NCBI RefSeq assembly: GCF_021018895.1 | Contig: NC_079367.1 | Coordinates: 313,569 to 377,568, forward strand | Length of the DNA: 64,000 bases | Source: Seriola aureovittata | Lineage: Eukaryota > Chordata > Actinopteri > Carangiformes > Carangidae | Reading direction: 5' to 3' | Shown here: positions 19,789 to 28,862 of the stretch, one piece after another | Numbering within the stretch: position 1 is the first letter of the stretch | Layout: every line of letters starts with the position of its first letter | Translations under genes and position numbers: made by a program | Notes under the pieces: generated by a model | What the model was told of the DNA's origin: nothing | The model's input: only the letters and a program-made list of their open reading frames with translations | Databases searched by the model: none

Positions 19789-22065
19789 ATGGACATTAAC
19801 ATACCACCACCCACACGCAGACTCTTTAATAACACATCACAGCCTCTACTCAATCACGCACCAGATCCAGAAACCAGACAGGCCAGTAAAAACTATTTCA
19901 AACTCATCCAGGCATTTCACCACAAACAGATAATGGACACAGCACTGCAAACAGGAACATTCCCACCAGGTATGCTAAGACAGGTAACCCGGCTCACAGA
20001 TTTTATTAAACCATCCACACCCACCATAGACACAAGAAACAGAATACATAGTAACACATCACAATGGATGCAAAATACAATATCCATTCTACTACAACAC
20101 TACCAGACCACAATAGACAACCATACAGAAACAACCGCCCACAACCCACTAGCACTCCAAATAGCCACTGGCTGGGCCAGAAAACGCTATGGAAACAGAC
20201 TATCTATGGACACTTTGAAATTAACACAAGAACTCTTACAACCATCCCGGACAAGCACTACAACCTCACCACCAGACAACCGATGGAAGCCACCTACAAT
20301 CAACAACTTACCCACCATCCAAGAAGAACATTATCCCCCCCTGCCCAGACCTGCTGCCCCCAACACACTGTCCCTTTACCTAGGCCCCCGTAAATCATTA
20401 ATTGAAGAAACCAAGCCATCCACCCCCTCCTCCTGTACACCAACTCAAGAAGAACACCAACAAACCTCAACTGGAACCCAGACTACACCTCAACAGACCA
20501 CCATACCCAAGCCCACTGCCTTCCCTTCATCCTACCCAATTTATAAAAAATCTATCCCCACCACGCCATTCAATCTCCAACCCACCCGAAGAGGACCAAT
20601 CAGACCCCCACCGCCAGTCAATAAACATCCAGACAACAAAGACCAAACTTCTGACCCAACCACCTCCACCCCAAAAGAACACCGGACACGCAGAGTCACC
20701 TGGGGACCTCTACCAGCCAAAGAAGACCTACAGCCAACTATCCCCCGCACACCTCTCTCTCCTATCCTACCCCTCACCCCCCCTGTCATTAAGTTCACCA
20801 AGCCGACATCTATCATCGAAACTACAGCCCAAGTCCATGGTTCCCCTCGCCAACCCCATAACCCGGATGAACTACAAACTTTAACTCTTAGCACCCACTC
20901 TAATGTTTCCGTTCATATCACTGACACTGTCTTTTCTTCTTCCCCCCATACAGATGGTGAAACCACCCGGGTGGGTCCAACGGGACAGTTTGTACCCCAA
21001 GCAGAAAAAATACCAACGGCTAACATGATGAAAGGGTCAAAAAGGGTTATCCATGACCCCAATACAACCCATCCTGAGCCCTCTCCAACAAACTCTGCAA
21101 GGGGTACGCTGTCTGACGTGGACCCCCCGGGTGCTACACCATCCTCACCCCCACACCTTCCTAAGACCCCCCCCATTTTTTACAACTGCTCTCCACCTCA
21201 ACAGTCTTCATCTCCTTTACCCACTTCATCCCCTCTGCAATCTCCTATTTCTCATTCCTCCCCACCCAACTCCCCCTCTTATCCCATATTCACCTCTCCC
21301 AGCTCTCTCCCTCTCCATCACTCTCCCCCTCCTCTTTCAACACACCCCAGCCTGGAACCAGAACAAGACCTCCCAGCATCACCCTGCCACAACATCACAC
21401 CATCATTGGAAATAACCCAAGCCAGACACTCCCAACCCCCTATCGAAGAATGCAGACCTCCCACCATCACTCCACCTACCCTCTCTTCCACAACTCCAAC
21501 CACAACATCATCCGGACAGACCTTCTACAGACCATCATACCATATTGCACGCCCCAACCGGAAGATCCAGGACTGGTTTTTCAAACCCAGAAAACCAGTC
21601 CTGGTTCTTGGAGACTCCAACGTCAACCGCATTCCAGCCCATACCCACCCACAAATTCAACTGGACAGTTACCCCGGAGCCAATTCCTACCACTTCCTCA
21701 AAGTCCTCGAAAAGACCATACCCAACCCCAACACCAAGATAGTGGTCTTTTCCATCGGAATCAACAATAGGGACCAGGACCCCAGGCAGACCACCACAAA
21801 ACAACTCAGGACCCTCTTCCGTGAGGCAAAGTCGACCTTCCCAAATGCCGACGTCTACTTTCCCATTATGAACTTCTCACCCCATCTCACCCCGGTACAG
21901 AAAGGTAACCTCACACTTATCAACAACATTATGACCACTCACTTTCCGTTCTTAACAGAAATCCCTCACGACACGTTTCTGACAGAAAAAGACAACATTC
22001 ACTGGACACCTACTACAGCTAAACTGATCTTTGAAAACTGGTTACAACAACTAAATTTACAATAA
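19789..22065 (+). CDS. Family B ORF1: helical domain, Pro-rich linker, SGNH-hydrolase-like domain
   Basis: 758 codons from MDINIPPPTRR. An in-frame ATG at 19717 would add 24 residues of mostly Thr-His from a CA repeat, but it is not in frame in the sister copy, so the later ATG is preferred. Residues ~25-150 are predicted helical (QASKNYFKLIQAFHHKQ to WARKRYGNRL) and match family C ORF1. A long Pro/Ser/Thr linker follows. The C-terminal ~155 residues have SGNH blocks: GDSN with Ser610, PGAN, GINN near 657, and DNIHW with Asp735 and His738. The function is unknown; SGNH/GDSL proteins are usually esterases and occur in ORF1 of CR1 LINEs. It is followed by RT in the -1 frame. Confidence 0.85.
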   Translation: MDINIPPPTRRLFNNTSQPLLNHAPDPETRQASKNYFKLIQAFHHKQIMDTALQTGTFPPGMLRQVTRLTDFIKPSTPTIDTRNRIHSNTSQWMQNTISILLQHYQTTIDNHTETTAHNPLALQIATGWARKRYGNRLSMDTLKLTQELLQPSRTSTTTSPPDNRWKPPTINNLPTIQEEHYPPLPRPAAPNTLSLYLGPRKSLIEETKPSTPSSCTPTQEEHQQTSTGTQTTPQQTTIPKPTAFPSSYPIYKKSIPTTPFNLQPTRRGPIRPPPPVNKHPDNKDQTSDPTTSTPKEHRTRRVTWGPLPAKEDLQPTIPRTPLSPILPLTPPVIKFTKPTSIIETTAQVHGSPRQPHNPDELQTLTLSTHSNVSVHITDTVFSSSPHTDGETTRVGPTGQFVPQAEKIPTANMMKGSKRVIHDPNTTHPEPSPTNSARGTLSDVDPPGATPSSPPHLPKTPPIFYNCSPPQQSSSPLPTSSPLQSPISHSSPPNSPSYPIFTSPSSLPLHHSPPPLSTHPSLEPEQDLPASPCHNITPSLEITQARHSQPPIEECRPPTITPPTLSSTTPTTTSSGQTFYRPSYHIARPNRKIQDWFFKPRKPVLVLGDSNVNRIPAHTHPQIQLDSYPGANSYHFLKVLEKTIPNPNTKIVVFSIGINNRDQDPRQTTTKQLRTLFREAKSTFPNADVYFPIMNFSPHLTPVQKGNLTLINNIMTTHFPFLTEIPHDTFLTEKDNIHWTPTTAKLIFENWLQQLNLQ
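22053..22059 (+). promoter_or_regulatory. Candidate -1 frameshift heptamer AAATTTA
   Basis: ORF1 codons CTA AAT TTA CAA TAA place A AAT TTA in the right phase, two codons before the stop (22063-22065). The -1 frame is open from here to 24725. I see no strong GC-rich hairpin directly downstream. Confidence 0.8.
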
Positions 22066-24725
22066 CAAGTAAGGCTAATCCAGACACTCACACACCCACA
22101 CAGGACCTGGGGTGGAATTCCCCATCCAACATTCTTAATCTCTCTACCCTTTTTTCTCCCTCCCCCTCACAGCTATCCCTTCTGGAGAGAGGACTCTCTT
22201 TCATTCCACGCCCCACCAAACTCGACCGGGAGGAACTTCAGAGGGACCTTCACAAATTCCATAGACGACTAAAAATCATTGACTACTTCCATCTTCAACC
22301 TGACCGACAACCATTACCTTTCATTCACCCATCCCACTGGGAACCCCACTCCGACAGTCTCCATCCCCTGACCCACCAACTCATCAACAAAAATAAAAGG
22401 GCCCTCCAGCATTTCCGGACCCCGACAGATGTCTCTGACAATCTGTCGGGGCCAGAACGCAGGGCCCTGACTGACTTAATTCACAACCCAAACATCATAA
22501 TAAAACCGGCAGACAAAGGCTCAAAAATAATCATTATGGACAGACAACAATACCTGACAGAAGCAAACCGACAACTGACTGACAACACATATTACAGACC
22601 CCTCAATGACACAATCCAGCCCCAAACCCAGACAATACTCAGGAACATCATTCAGACCCTCTACAATAAAAAATACATCAAAGCAAAACAAAAAGACTAC
22701 TTATTTGGACCGGACAACCCACGACCCCGTTACTTCTACCTTTTACCAAAAATCCACAAAGACCCACAGACCTGGACTATTCCCTCTGAGGTTCCTCCTG
22801 GCAGACCCATAGTTTCTGATTGCAACAGCTCCACATATCACATCTCCCAGTATATTGATCAGTTTTTAGGCCCCCTCTCCACCCGCCACCCCAGCTATAT
22901 TAAGGACACCTACCACTTCATAGACACGATCAGACCCATGGCTGTCCCCCCTCATTCTCTTCTTTTCACTATCGACATCAATAACCTTTACACCAATATC
23001 AACACCCACCTAGGATTACAAACACTTCGCACCATTTTCAATAGAAACCCAGACCCAACCCGCCCTGACACAGAACTCCTTCAACTAATAGAACTCTGTC
23101 TGAACAACAATGATTTTCTTTTCAATAACCAGTTCTACTTACAGGTCCACGGGACAGCCATGGGTCAGAGATTCGCACCCGCCTACGCCAACCTCTACAT
23201 GAGCGAATGGGAGCGAGAGGCCCTAGCAAAATGTCCCCTTCAACCATCCCTCTACCTCAGATTTCTGGACGACATTTTCGGTATTTGGCCCCACGAACAC
23301 TCCAAATTTCCAGAATTCATTTCCATTCTTAATAACCATCATCCCTCCATCACTGTCAAATATACAATAAATACATCACATATCAACTTTTTAGACACCA
23401 CAGTTTTTTTCGGGCCCTCCAACATCACTCACAAAACACTACAGACAAAAGTTTACTTTAAACCTACAGACACTCACGCACTCCTCCATAAATCCAGCTA
23501 TCACCCCAAACACACATTTAAAGGAATCATTAAGTCACAAATCATCCGTTTTTTTCGCATTTGCAGCAACATCCAGGACTTTCATACAGCCACCAGTACC
23601 CTCTTTCATAGTCTACGCCCTAGAGGCTACTCCAAACGCTTCCTCCGTACTGTCAAAAATTCCACACTGGCTTCTCTCGCTCCCATTCGCTCTCCCTCCC
23701 TCTCCCCATCCCCCCTCTCTTCTTCTTCTTCACCCCAGGTCCGTGAGCTTGGGCCGTTGGTAAGTCCTTCCCCCTACCCGAACCAGGGTTTGCATCCCGA
23801 CCCCTACCTTGACCCGTCACACCACCCTCACCCATCCCCCTTCCCCACTTTTGACCCCCATTCCTTCCCTTATCCTAAACCTAACCTACCCCCCTCCCCA
23901 CACCCTGTTCCTAATCCCAACCCACCCCCCTCCCCTGACCCTAACCTACCCCTGACCCCCTGCCCTAACCCCAACCTATCCCTTACCCCTTGCCCTAATC
24001 CTAACCCACTCCCCCTCCCTTACCCTCCCCCCACCCCCTATCCGAACCTGGATCCCCATCCTCTTCCCTACCCTAACCCCAACCCCAAGGACAGTAACGG
24101 CCCAAGCTCACCCCACAAACATACCCAACCAACACACCACAACCCTCCATCACCACCACAACTGGTACCGTTTGTCTCCACCTTCTCCCATCAAATCACC
24201 GGCCTGCACCGTATCATCAAACACAACTTTTGCATACTACAGTCCCAACATCCGGCTTTTCACAACCACCAAATCATTTCAGCCTACAGGAAACACAAGA
24301 GCCTCCAATCTATCCTCACCAGATCTCTATTCACTGACCATAGACCCACACCCCCACTTCCACATAGCCATCATTACAAGAATAGAAAATTCATCCACAA
24401 TCCATATAGCAACACAGCATTTCCTACCCTCGGCTCCTTCTCCATCACTACCACCAACATAGTCTACATCATCACATGCACACTTTGCAATAAACACTAC
24501 ATAGGAGAAACAAAACATTCCACACACACCCGCCTATCACAACACCTTTATAACATTGGGGAAGGTCGACTCCCAACCCCCCTGGTACAACATTTTCAAC
24601 TACACTCCCCCACCCACATCATCATAACAGTTTTAGAAAACAATGACCGTTGGACCTGTGGGCAGAGGAAGAGAGCGGAGAAGATTTGGATCCACAGGCT
24701 CGGGACCACTGTACCCGGAGGTTAA
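22053..24725 (+). CDS. Family B RT/GIY-YIG endonuclease, made as -1 frameshift fusion
   Basis: About 890 codons are open from the slip site. The first ATG in frame is 22536, after the conserved LLERGLSFIPRP and KPADKGS motifs, so independent initiation would lose the RT N-terminus. Order: linker DLGWNSPSNILNLS; RT with PKIHKDP, RPIVSDC, motif A FTIDINNLYTNI, motif B GTAMGQRFAPAYAN, motif C FLDDIFGIW, then INFLDTTVF; Pro-Asn-rich insertion (~165 residues); GIY-YIG with CTLC next to YIGET and the final RAEKIW Glu. It copies element RNA and nicks target DNA in the known PLE pathway. A T-to-A change makes TAA four codons early (PGG instead of PGGLNDD), probably harmless. Confidence 0.88.
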   Translation, partial: KFTITSKANPDTHTPTQDLGWNSPSNILNLSTLFSPSPSQLSLLERGLSFIPRPTKLDREELQRDLHKFHRRLKIIDYFHLQPDRQPLPFIHPSHWEPHSDSLHPLTHQLINKNKRALQHFRTPTDVSDNLSGPERRALTDLIHNPNIIIKPADKGSKIIIMDRQQYLTEANRQLTDNTYYRPLNDTIQPQTQTILRNIIQTLYNKKYIKAKQKDYLFGPDNPRPRYFYLLPKIHKDPQTWTIPSEVPPGRPIVSDCNSSTYHISQYIDQFLGPLSTRHPSYIKDTYHFIDTIRPMAVPPHSLLFTIDINNLYTNINTHLGLQTLRTIFNRNPDPTRPDTELLQLIELCLNNNDFLFNNQFYLQVHGTAMGQRFAPAYANLYMSEWEREALAKCPLQPSLYLRFLDDIFGIWPHEHSKFPEFISILNNHHPSITVKYTINTSHINFLDTTVFFGPSNITHKTLQTKVYFKPTDTHALLHKSSYHPKHTFKGIIKSQIIRFFRICSNIQDFHTATSTLFHSLRPRGYSKRFLRTVKNSTLASLAPIRSPSLSPSPLSSSSSPQVRELGPLVSPSPYPNQGLHPDPYLDPSHHPHPSPFPTFDPHSFPYPKPNLPPSPHPVPNPNPPPSPDPNLPLTPCPNPNLSLTPCPNPNPLPLPYPPPTPYPNLDPHPLPYPNPNPKDSNGPSSPHKHTQPTHHNPPSPPQLVPFVSTFSHQITGLHRIIKHNFCILQSQHPAFHNHQIISAYRKHKSLQSILTRSLFTDHRPTPPLPHSHHYKNRKFIHNPYSNTAFPTLGSFSITTTNIVYIITCTLCNKHYIGETKHSTHTRLSQHLYNIGEGRLPTPLVQHFQLHSPTHIIITVLENNDRWTCGQRKRAEKIWIHRLGTTVPGG
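23870..24090 (+). repeat. Telomere-like repeats inside the RT/EN reading frame
   Basis: CCTAAACCTAACC, CCTGACCCTAACC and CCCTAACCCCAACC units encode a Pro-Asn-rich linker. It is almost identical to 16590-16810. Confidence 0.75.
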
Positions 24726-25212
24726 AACGACGACTGAAGCAAGGACAACAACATCCACCACCTCCGGGTACGGTACTCCCGAGCCTGTTCCTGCACTGTT
24801 CTTGGACCATGCGAATCCCATCCCAACACAAACGGTAAGACAGCAGAATGGTTAAGGCCCTGGTCTGCCATATGGCAGACTGGGGTTCGAATCCACATCT
24901 GGGCGGGAGGTGCATATTTTATTTTTTTATTCTTAACATTTTTAACATTATTATTTGGAACCTTAGAAATAGGGGCAGGAAACCCTCCCTCTTTTTACTA
25001 ATGTTTTTACTATTTATGCATGCTTATTTTTATTAACATTATTATAAGCACTTATATGTTTTTACTCTTATAGCACTTATGTTTTTATCATTCTAGCACT
25101 TACCTTTCCTGCCCCAACTTTTAGATCCAAATATACTCCCCTATGTTACTAATTTCGCAAATTGATTCCCTTATTGCTATTTTATCTATTTATACCCTTT
25201 ATCATTATTATT

Positions 25213-25287
<75 letters not shown>

Positions 25288-25429
25288 CTAAGTTAACAAA
25301 ACTATTATTAAATATAATAATATATTTAATACTTTATAATATATTATATAATAATGATATCTATATATACAAATGAAAAAATTTTATTTATTTTTTTTTT
25401 ATTTTTTTTTATTTTTTTTTTATTTTTTT

Positions 25430-25487
<58 letters not shown>

Positions 25488-25592
25488 CCCGCTAACCTAA
25501 ATATCATTATATATATTTTTTATATAACAACGATATCTATATATATACATATATCCTTTATATTTATTCATTTATTTATTTATTCATTTATT

Positions 25593-25684
<92 letters not shown>

Positions 25685-26015
25685 CTTCTCTCCTATGCAC
25701 CTCCCTATGGTGATCCGCATGGTCCAATTGGGACGGTTCCCAGCCCCCCCCAAGCACAATTGTTTTATATTAGCTAATATTGTTTAATTCCTCTATTTAT
25801 ATATTTTTTTAACTTTTTATTATTTTTATTTATTTGCTGGGCCCGTCTCCTTTTATAAATTTAATCAAGGCAGGTCCCTCTCTTCCTTCTGCCCGATGCT
25901 CTGCCTGGGGATCGAACCCTGGTCTCCGGTGGGAAAGACCACTTCTCTCTCCATTCTGCTATCAACTCTATCAGATCAGTAGGCCAGTGCACAGTATTTT
26001 AACTCAAACTCATAA
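24726..26015 (+). repeat. Family B 3'UTR / right pseudo-LTR, insertion 2
   Basis: It matches 17457-18715 in order and variants. Landmarks are a tRNA-like segment (24842-24896), GGGCGGGAGGTGC, GGGGCAGGAAACC, T tracts (~25215-25287, ~25430-25487, ~25597-25684), CCCTATGGTGATCCGCATGG, a minus-strand B-box-like element near 25908 and CAGTATTTTAACTC. The T tracts differ in length from the left copy. Confidence 0.8.
24842..24896 (+). other. tRNA-like segment in family B 3'UTR
   Basis: A box TGGTTAAGGCC from 24849, the palindromic arm GTCTGCCATATGGCAGAC, and B box GGTTCGAATCC (24884-24894). Identical to 17560-17615. Confidence 0.5.
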
Positions 26016-26056
26016 ACCCAACCCCAACCCCAACCCTAACCCTAACCCTAACCCTT
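26016..26056 (+). repeat. Interstitial telomeric repeat
   Basis: CCCCAA variants then CCCTAA units follow the 3' end of insertion 2. Confidence 0.92.
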
Positions 26057-26640
26057 ACTTACCTGTTGTATTAATTCCAATCCTAACTATCCACTTACCT
26101 GTTACCCTAACCCTAACCTCCATACTTACCTTTACCTAACCCTAACTTTAACCAGACCCCACTTACCTTTCATAACCCTAATCATAATATAAATACTTAC
26201 CTTTTTCTTAACACTATAAGAAAGAAAAGAAACATCTCCATAATTCTTAATCCTAAATTTAAAATCTATACTTACCTTTTATGAAAAATTAAAAACAAAA
26301 TCTAAATCTCATACATTTAAAAGTAACTATTAATAGTTTTAGGATTTCAGATATAAAAAATAAAAAATAAATAGATATTTCATTATTTAGAGGAAATTTT
26401 TAAGTTAAGTTTCTTTAAATCACAATTGTAAATAGTTTTAAGAAGTTCATGTGATGTTTATATGATTAAAAACGACTGTGAAAAATATTGTATTACTTGT
26501 AATGTATGTTAAAACATAATGTTGTCATTTATTTCAACTCAATTTATGCAAAATTTGAAGTGTATATAGTTAATAAGGGGGTTTTCAATGGTTCCTACGT
26601 TACGAAAGGTTTCGAAAGGTGAGATGAAAGTGGGAGGGAT
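26057..26640. other. Degenerate telomeric DNA with ACTTACCT motifs, then AT-rich flank
   Basis: Bases 26050-26280 mix CCTAACC units with six copies of ACTTACC(T), which is the reverse complement of a strong 5' splice site. Bases 26280-26580 are AT-rich without coding potential. The stretch leads to the TATA box at 26651. No gene is seen. Confidence 0.6.
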
Positions 26641-26650
26641 CCAGTAAAGC

Positions 26651-26658
26651 TATAAAAG
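26651..26658 (+). promoter_or_regulatory. TATA box of third hammerhead cassette
   Basis: TATAAAAG lies about 113 bases upstream of the hammerhead-like core, the same spacing as in the other cassettes. It is followed by GAGCTCACTTTCC, resembling GAGCTCACTCTTACC at the equivalent place near 7040. Confidence 0.55.
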
Positions 26659-26754
26659 AAAGGGAGGGAGAGAGCAGGAGCTCACTTTCCTTTTGACTTT
26701 TGAAGAGGCAACATCTCTGTAAAGGAAAGAAAAAAAGAATTGTTATTTTAGCTA

Positions 26755-26809
26755 GGTGTGCATGGCCTGAAGAAGACCTGTAGAGGTCGAAACGTTGCCT
26801 TAGCACACC
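26755..26809 (+). ncRNA. Hammerhead-ribozyme-like motif
   Basis: Stem I GGC (26764-26766) with GCC (26797-26799); CTGAAGA 26767-26773; stem II GACC (26775-26778) with GGTC (26785-26788); GAA 26789-26791; ACGTT 26792-26796. The outer helix GGTGTGC (26755-26761) with GCACACC (26803-26809) is separated from stem I by only 2 and 3 bases. This is the most compact example. The predicted cut is after 26796. Confidence 0.75.
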
Positions 26810-26977
26810 ATATTTTCTTTGTAAATCTTTTATTTTACTTTTTGATTTTTTATTTCGTGTTTTGATAAAAAAATAAATATATTTTAACTGAAGAAAAGTT
26901 TTCATCTCTTTTACTTACCTTTTTTACTTACCTTTTTTGAGAAAAATTTAAAAACAAAAAAAACAAAAAAAGAACAT

Positions 26978-27166
26978 ATGGACGATTGGACAACGGTTCG
27001 GTACGGCAGACGCCGTCACCGGAACCAACAGCCACCTTTCCGGGACCGGAGTTTCAGGAGGCCGACTGGGTGGAAGGCCAGTGCACCTTCCCATCCGTAC
27101 CGGAGGGAGTACTCCCCACACCCTAACCCTAACCCTAACCCTAACCATTTCTGGGTGGCTGCCTAA
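26978..27166 (+). CDS. ORF1 N-terminal fragment (third cassette)
   Basis: It starts MDDWTTVRYGRRRHR, continues about 47 codons with Arg/Pro-rich sequence, then reads telomeric repeats as Pro-Asn and ends HFWVAA. The DDW..VRYGR signature links it to the other cassettes and to family C ORF1. As in all the cassettes, telomeric DNA replaces the rest of the gene and is read in the Pro-Asn frame. Confidence 0.5.
   Translation: MDDWTTVRYGRRRHRNQQPPFRDRSFRRPTGWKASAPSHPYRREYSPHPNPNPNPNHFWVAA
27119..27146 (+). repeat. Interstitial telomeric repeat
   Basis: About four and a half CCCTAA units end the ORF1 fragment. Confidence 0.9.
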
Positions 27167-27174
27167 CCCTAACC

Positions 27175-27268
27175 TCACTGGTTGTGGCACCAGCACCCTC
27201 TGATTGGCCTACTCATGTTTGGTAAGGCAGGAGTTGGCCAATTAAGGTGCTGATGCCACAAGCAGTGA
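27175..27268. repeat. 94 bp imperfect foldback
   Basis: TCACTGGTTGTGGCACCAGC pairs with the reverse complement at 27246-27268 (two mismatches in 23), and GATTGGCCTACTC pairs with GAGTTGGCCAATT, leaving a loop of about 14-20 bases. It could be a small foldback element or a hairpin RNA. It lies just left of module T. Confidence 0.6.
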
Positions 27269-27288
27269 GCTTACCTGTGGAAGGAAAG

Positions 27289-27912
27289 TATCCTGTGGAA
27301 GAAGAAAACATTACAACACTTACCTGATACCTTACCTGACTCCCAGCATATCTCTGGGCACTTACCTTGCATCCTTAGGCCCCGGGTACACCACACACCT
27401 GGTATACTGCCATTTGACCTATAGAAAAAATGTCAACATACCAAAAAATGTCTCTTGGAAATGGGTACCTATCGACTCCAAATGGTCTGAAACATGCTCC
27501 TAAATGGTTTCTACAAGGTAGATTTTGGCTTCAACACTTAGTCAATTTTCAGTACCAATCGTCTCCCATTCATTTCCTATGGGAAAGACGTTTTGGCTTA
27601 TAACTCCGGAACGGAAGGTCGTAGAGACACGGGGGTGGGTGGCGTCAGACCTAATTAGGGGGCGCTGGACACGCCAGTCTTGGACCCATCTCTCTACGAC
27701 TTACGGTTCCCGAGATACAGCCAATTTAAAATTTTTACGCAATGCATCTCGGGAACCGAAGGTCCCACAGGCGAGTGGCTGGTACCGTTGGAAAGGGCGT
27801 GGCCGAATTAGTGGGGGCGAAACGTGGTTTCAGGTCTCTACGACCTTCCTATCAGAAGCTACAGACCTTAACGAGTATGGTAGGGGGTACGATAGGTGGC
27901 AAAACTCTGTTA
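27289..27912 (+). repeat. Telomere-associated module T, copy 3
   Basis: Matches 3539-4162 with scattered substitutions (for example GGGGTGGG for GGAGTGGG) and keeps the inverted repeats. On the left the similarity stops at TATCCTGTGG although the sequence differs there from the other copies; on the right it ends in (CCCTAA)n at the same base. Confidence 0.65.
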
Positions 27913-27953
27913 ACCTAACCCTAACCCTAACCCTAACCCTAACCCTAACCCTA
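27913..27953 (+). repeat. Interstitial telomeric repeat
   Basis: About seven CCCTAA units lie between module T and the 5' end of family C copy 1. Confidence 0.95.
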
Positions 27954-28342
27954 TAAATAAATATACATATTATCATCACATAAATATTCAATAAAGAAAT
28001 AGCATAAGTAATAAATACTATTGTATACAGATGGATTAAAAACAGGTTAATAAATAAATAAATATATAAATACATTCATTTGAGTTCTCATAACATACGG
28101 ATGAATTAAAAATACAAAGGGGTGGACAAAAGGTGAAAAAAGAAGAGGATTTCATGTGTAAATAAAGATATTAAAAACAGGAAGTTATGTATGTAGAAAC
28201 GGAAACGGATATGTTGTTTTGGATTCATGTAAACCTTTTTTTTCGTTAAAAACAATTAATGTAAATGGAACAAAAATAACTTGTTTTCTTTTTCTGTGTT
28301 GGATGTTCAGTTATACACATGTATGTTTATGTTCGGAGTTCA

Positions 28343-28514
28343 TGATGGCGGACATCCGAGTGTGAAAGACCGTCTCTCTGTTTAAGAGATCGGTGCGCCG
28401 CGGTAGAGAGCAGTGTGGTGGCGACCGGCTGGCCAGAGGGGGCGGCAGAGGGGGAGAGGGTGAGCTCCCCACTTCCGCCCCCGCCCCTCTTGGGCAGACC
28501 GCGGGGGTTTTAAA
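28343..28514 (+). promoter_or_regulatory. Family C promoter region
   Basis: A GC-rich island in an AT-rich context. It contains ATGGCGG (YY1-like core, about 28345-28353), GGGGGCGG and CCCCGCCCC (Sp1-like), and a TTTTAAA TATA-like box at 28508-28514, about 100 bases upstream of the hammerhead-like motif. The factor names are inferred from motif resemblance only. Confidence 0.4.
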
Positions 28515-28612
28515 CTTGTTTGGTCTTCTCGTGCTAGCCGGTGACAGCTACTGTTGACAGCATCCTACCGAGGGCTCTGTCACCGATCGCCGTGCAAATA
28601 AAAGTTTGTATT

Positions 28613-28650
28613 TGCCTGAAGAAGGTCCGATTAGCGACCGAAACGTTGCA
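28613..28650 (+). ncRNA. Hammerhead-ribozyme-like motif, family C
   Basis: Stem I TGC (28613-28615) with GCA (28648-28650); CTGAAGA 28616-28622; stem II GGTC (28624-28627) with GACC (28636-28639), the reverse of the cassette stem but still paired; GAA 28640-28642; ACGTT 28643-28647. The predicted cut is after 28647. Confidence 0.7.
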
Positions 28651-28862
28651 GTGTGTTAATGTGTGTTTTTGTGTTTTATGTTCTGTGGAAATAAACGTAT
28701 TTTTGTATGAAAAAAGGAAATCCCTCTCCCTCCTTTTTCAAAATAAAAGCCTTAGAACCTTTTTTTAGTTTTTTTGGCCTCATCCAGAGGTCCGTTTTTG
28801 TTAGATTAGCTTTTATTTCCTCCATTTTTCATTTTTTCATTTTTTAAAAAAAACACACGGAG

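Noticed and set aside
22069..22172. An intron between ORF1 and RT in family B (CAA|GTAAGG donor, pyrimidine tract and CAG acceptor)
   Set aside because: The copy at 11545 lost the donor, the segment is open and changes only synonymously in the -1 frame, and a phased slip heptamer precedes it. Splicing remains testable but is the weaker explanation.
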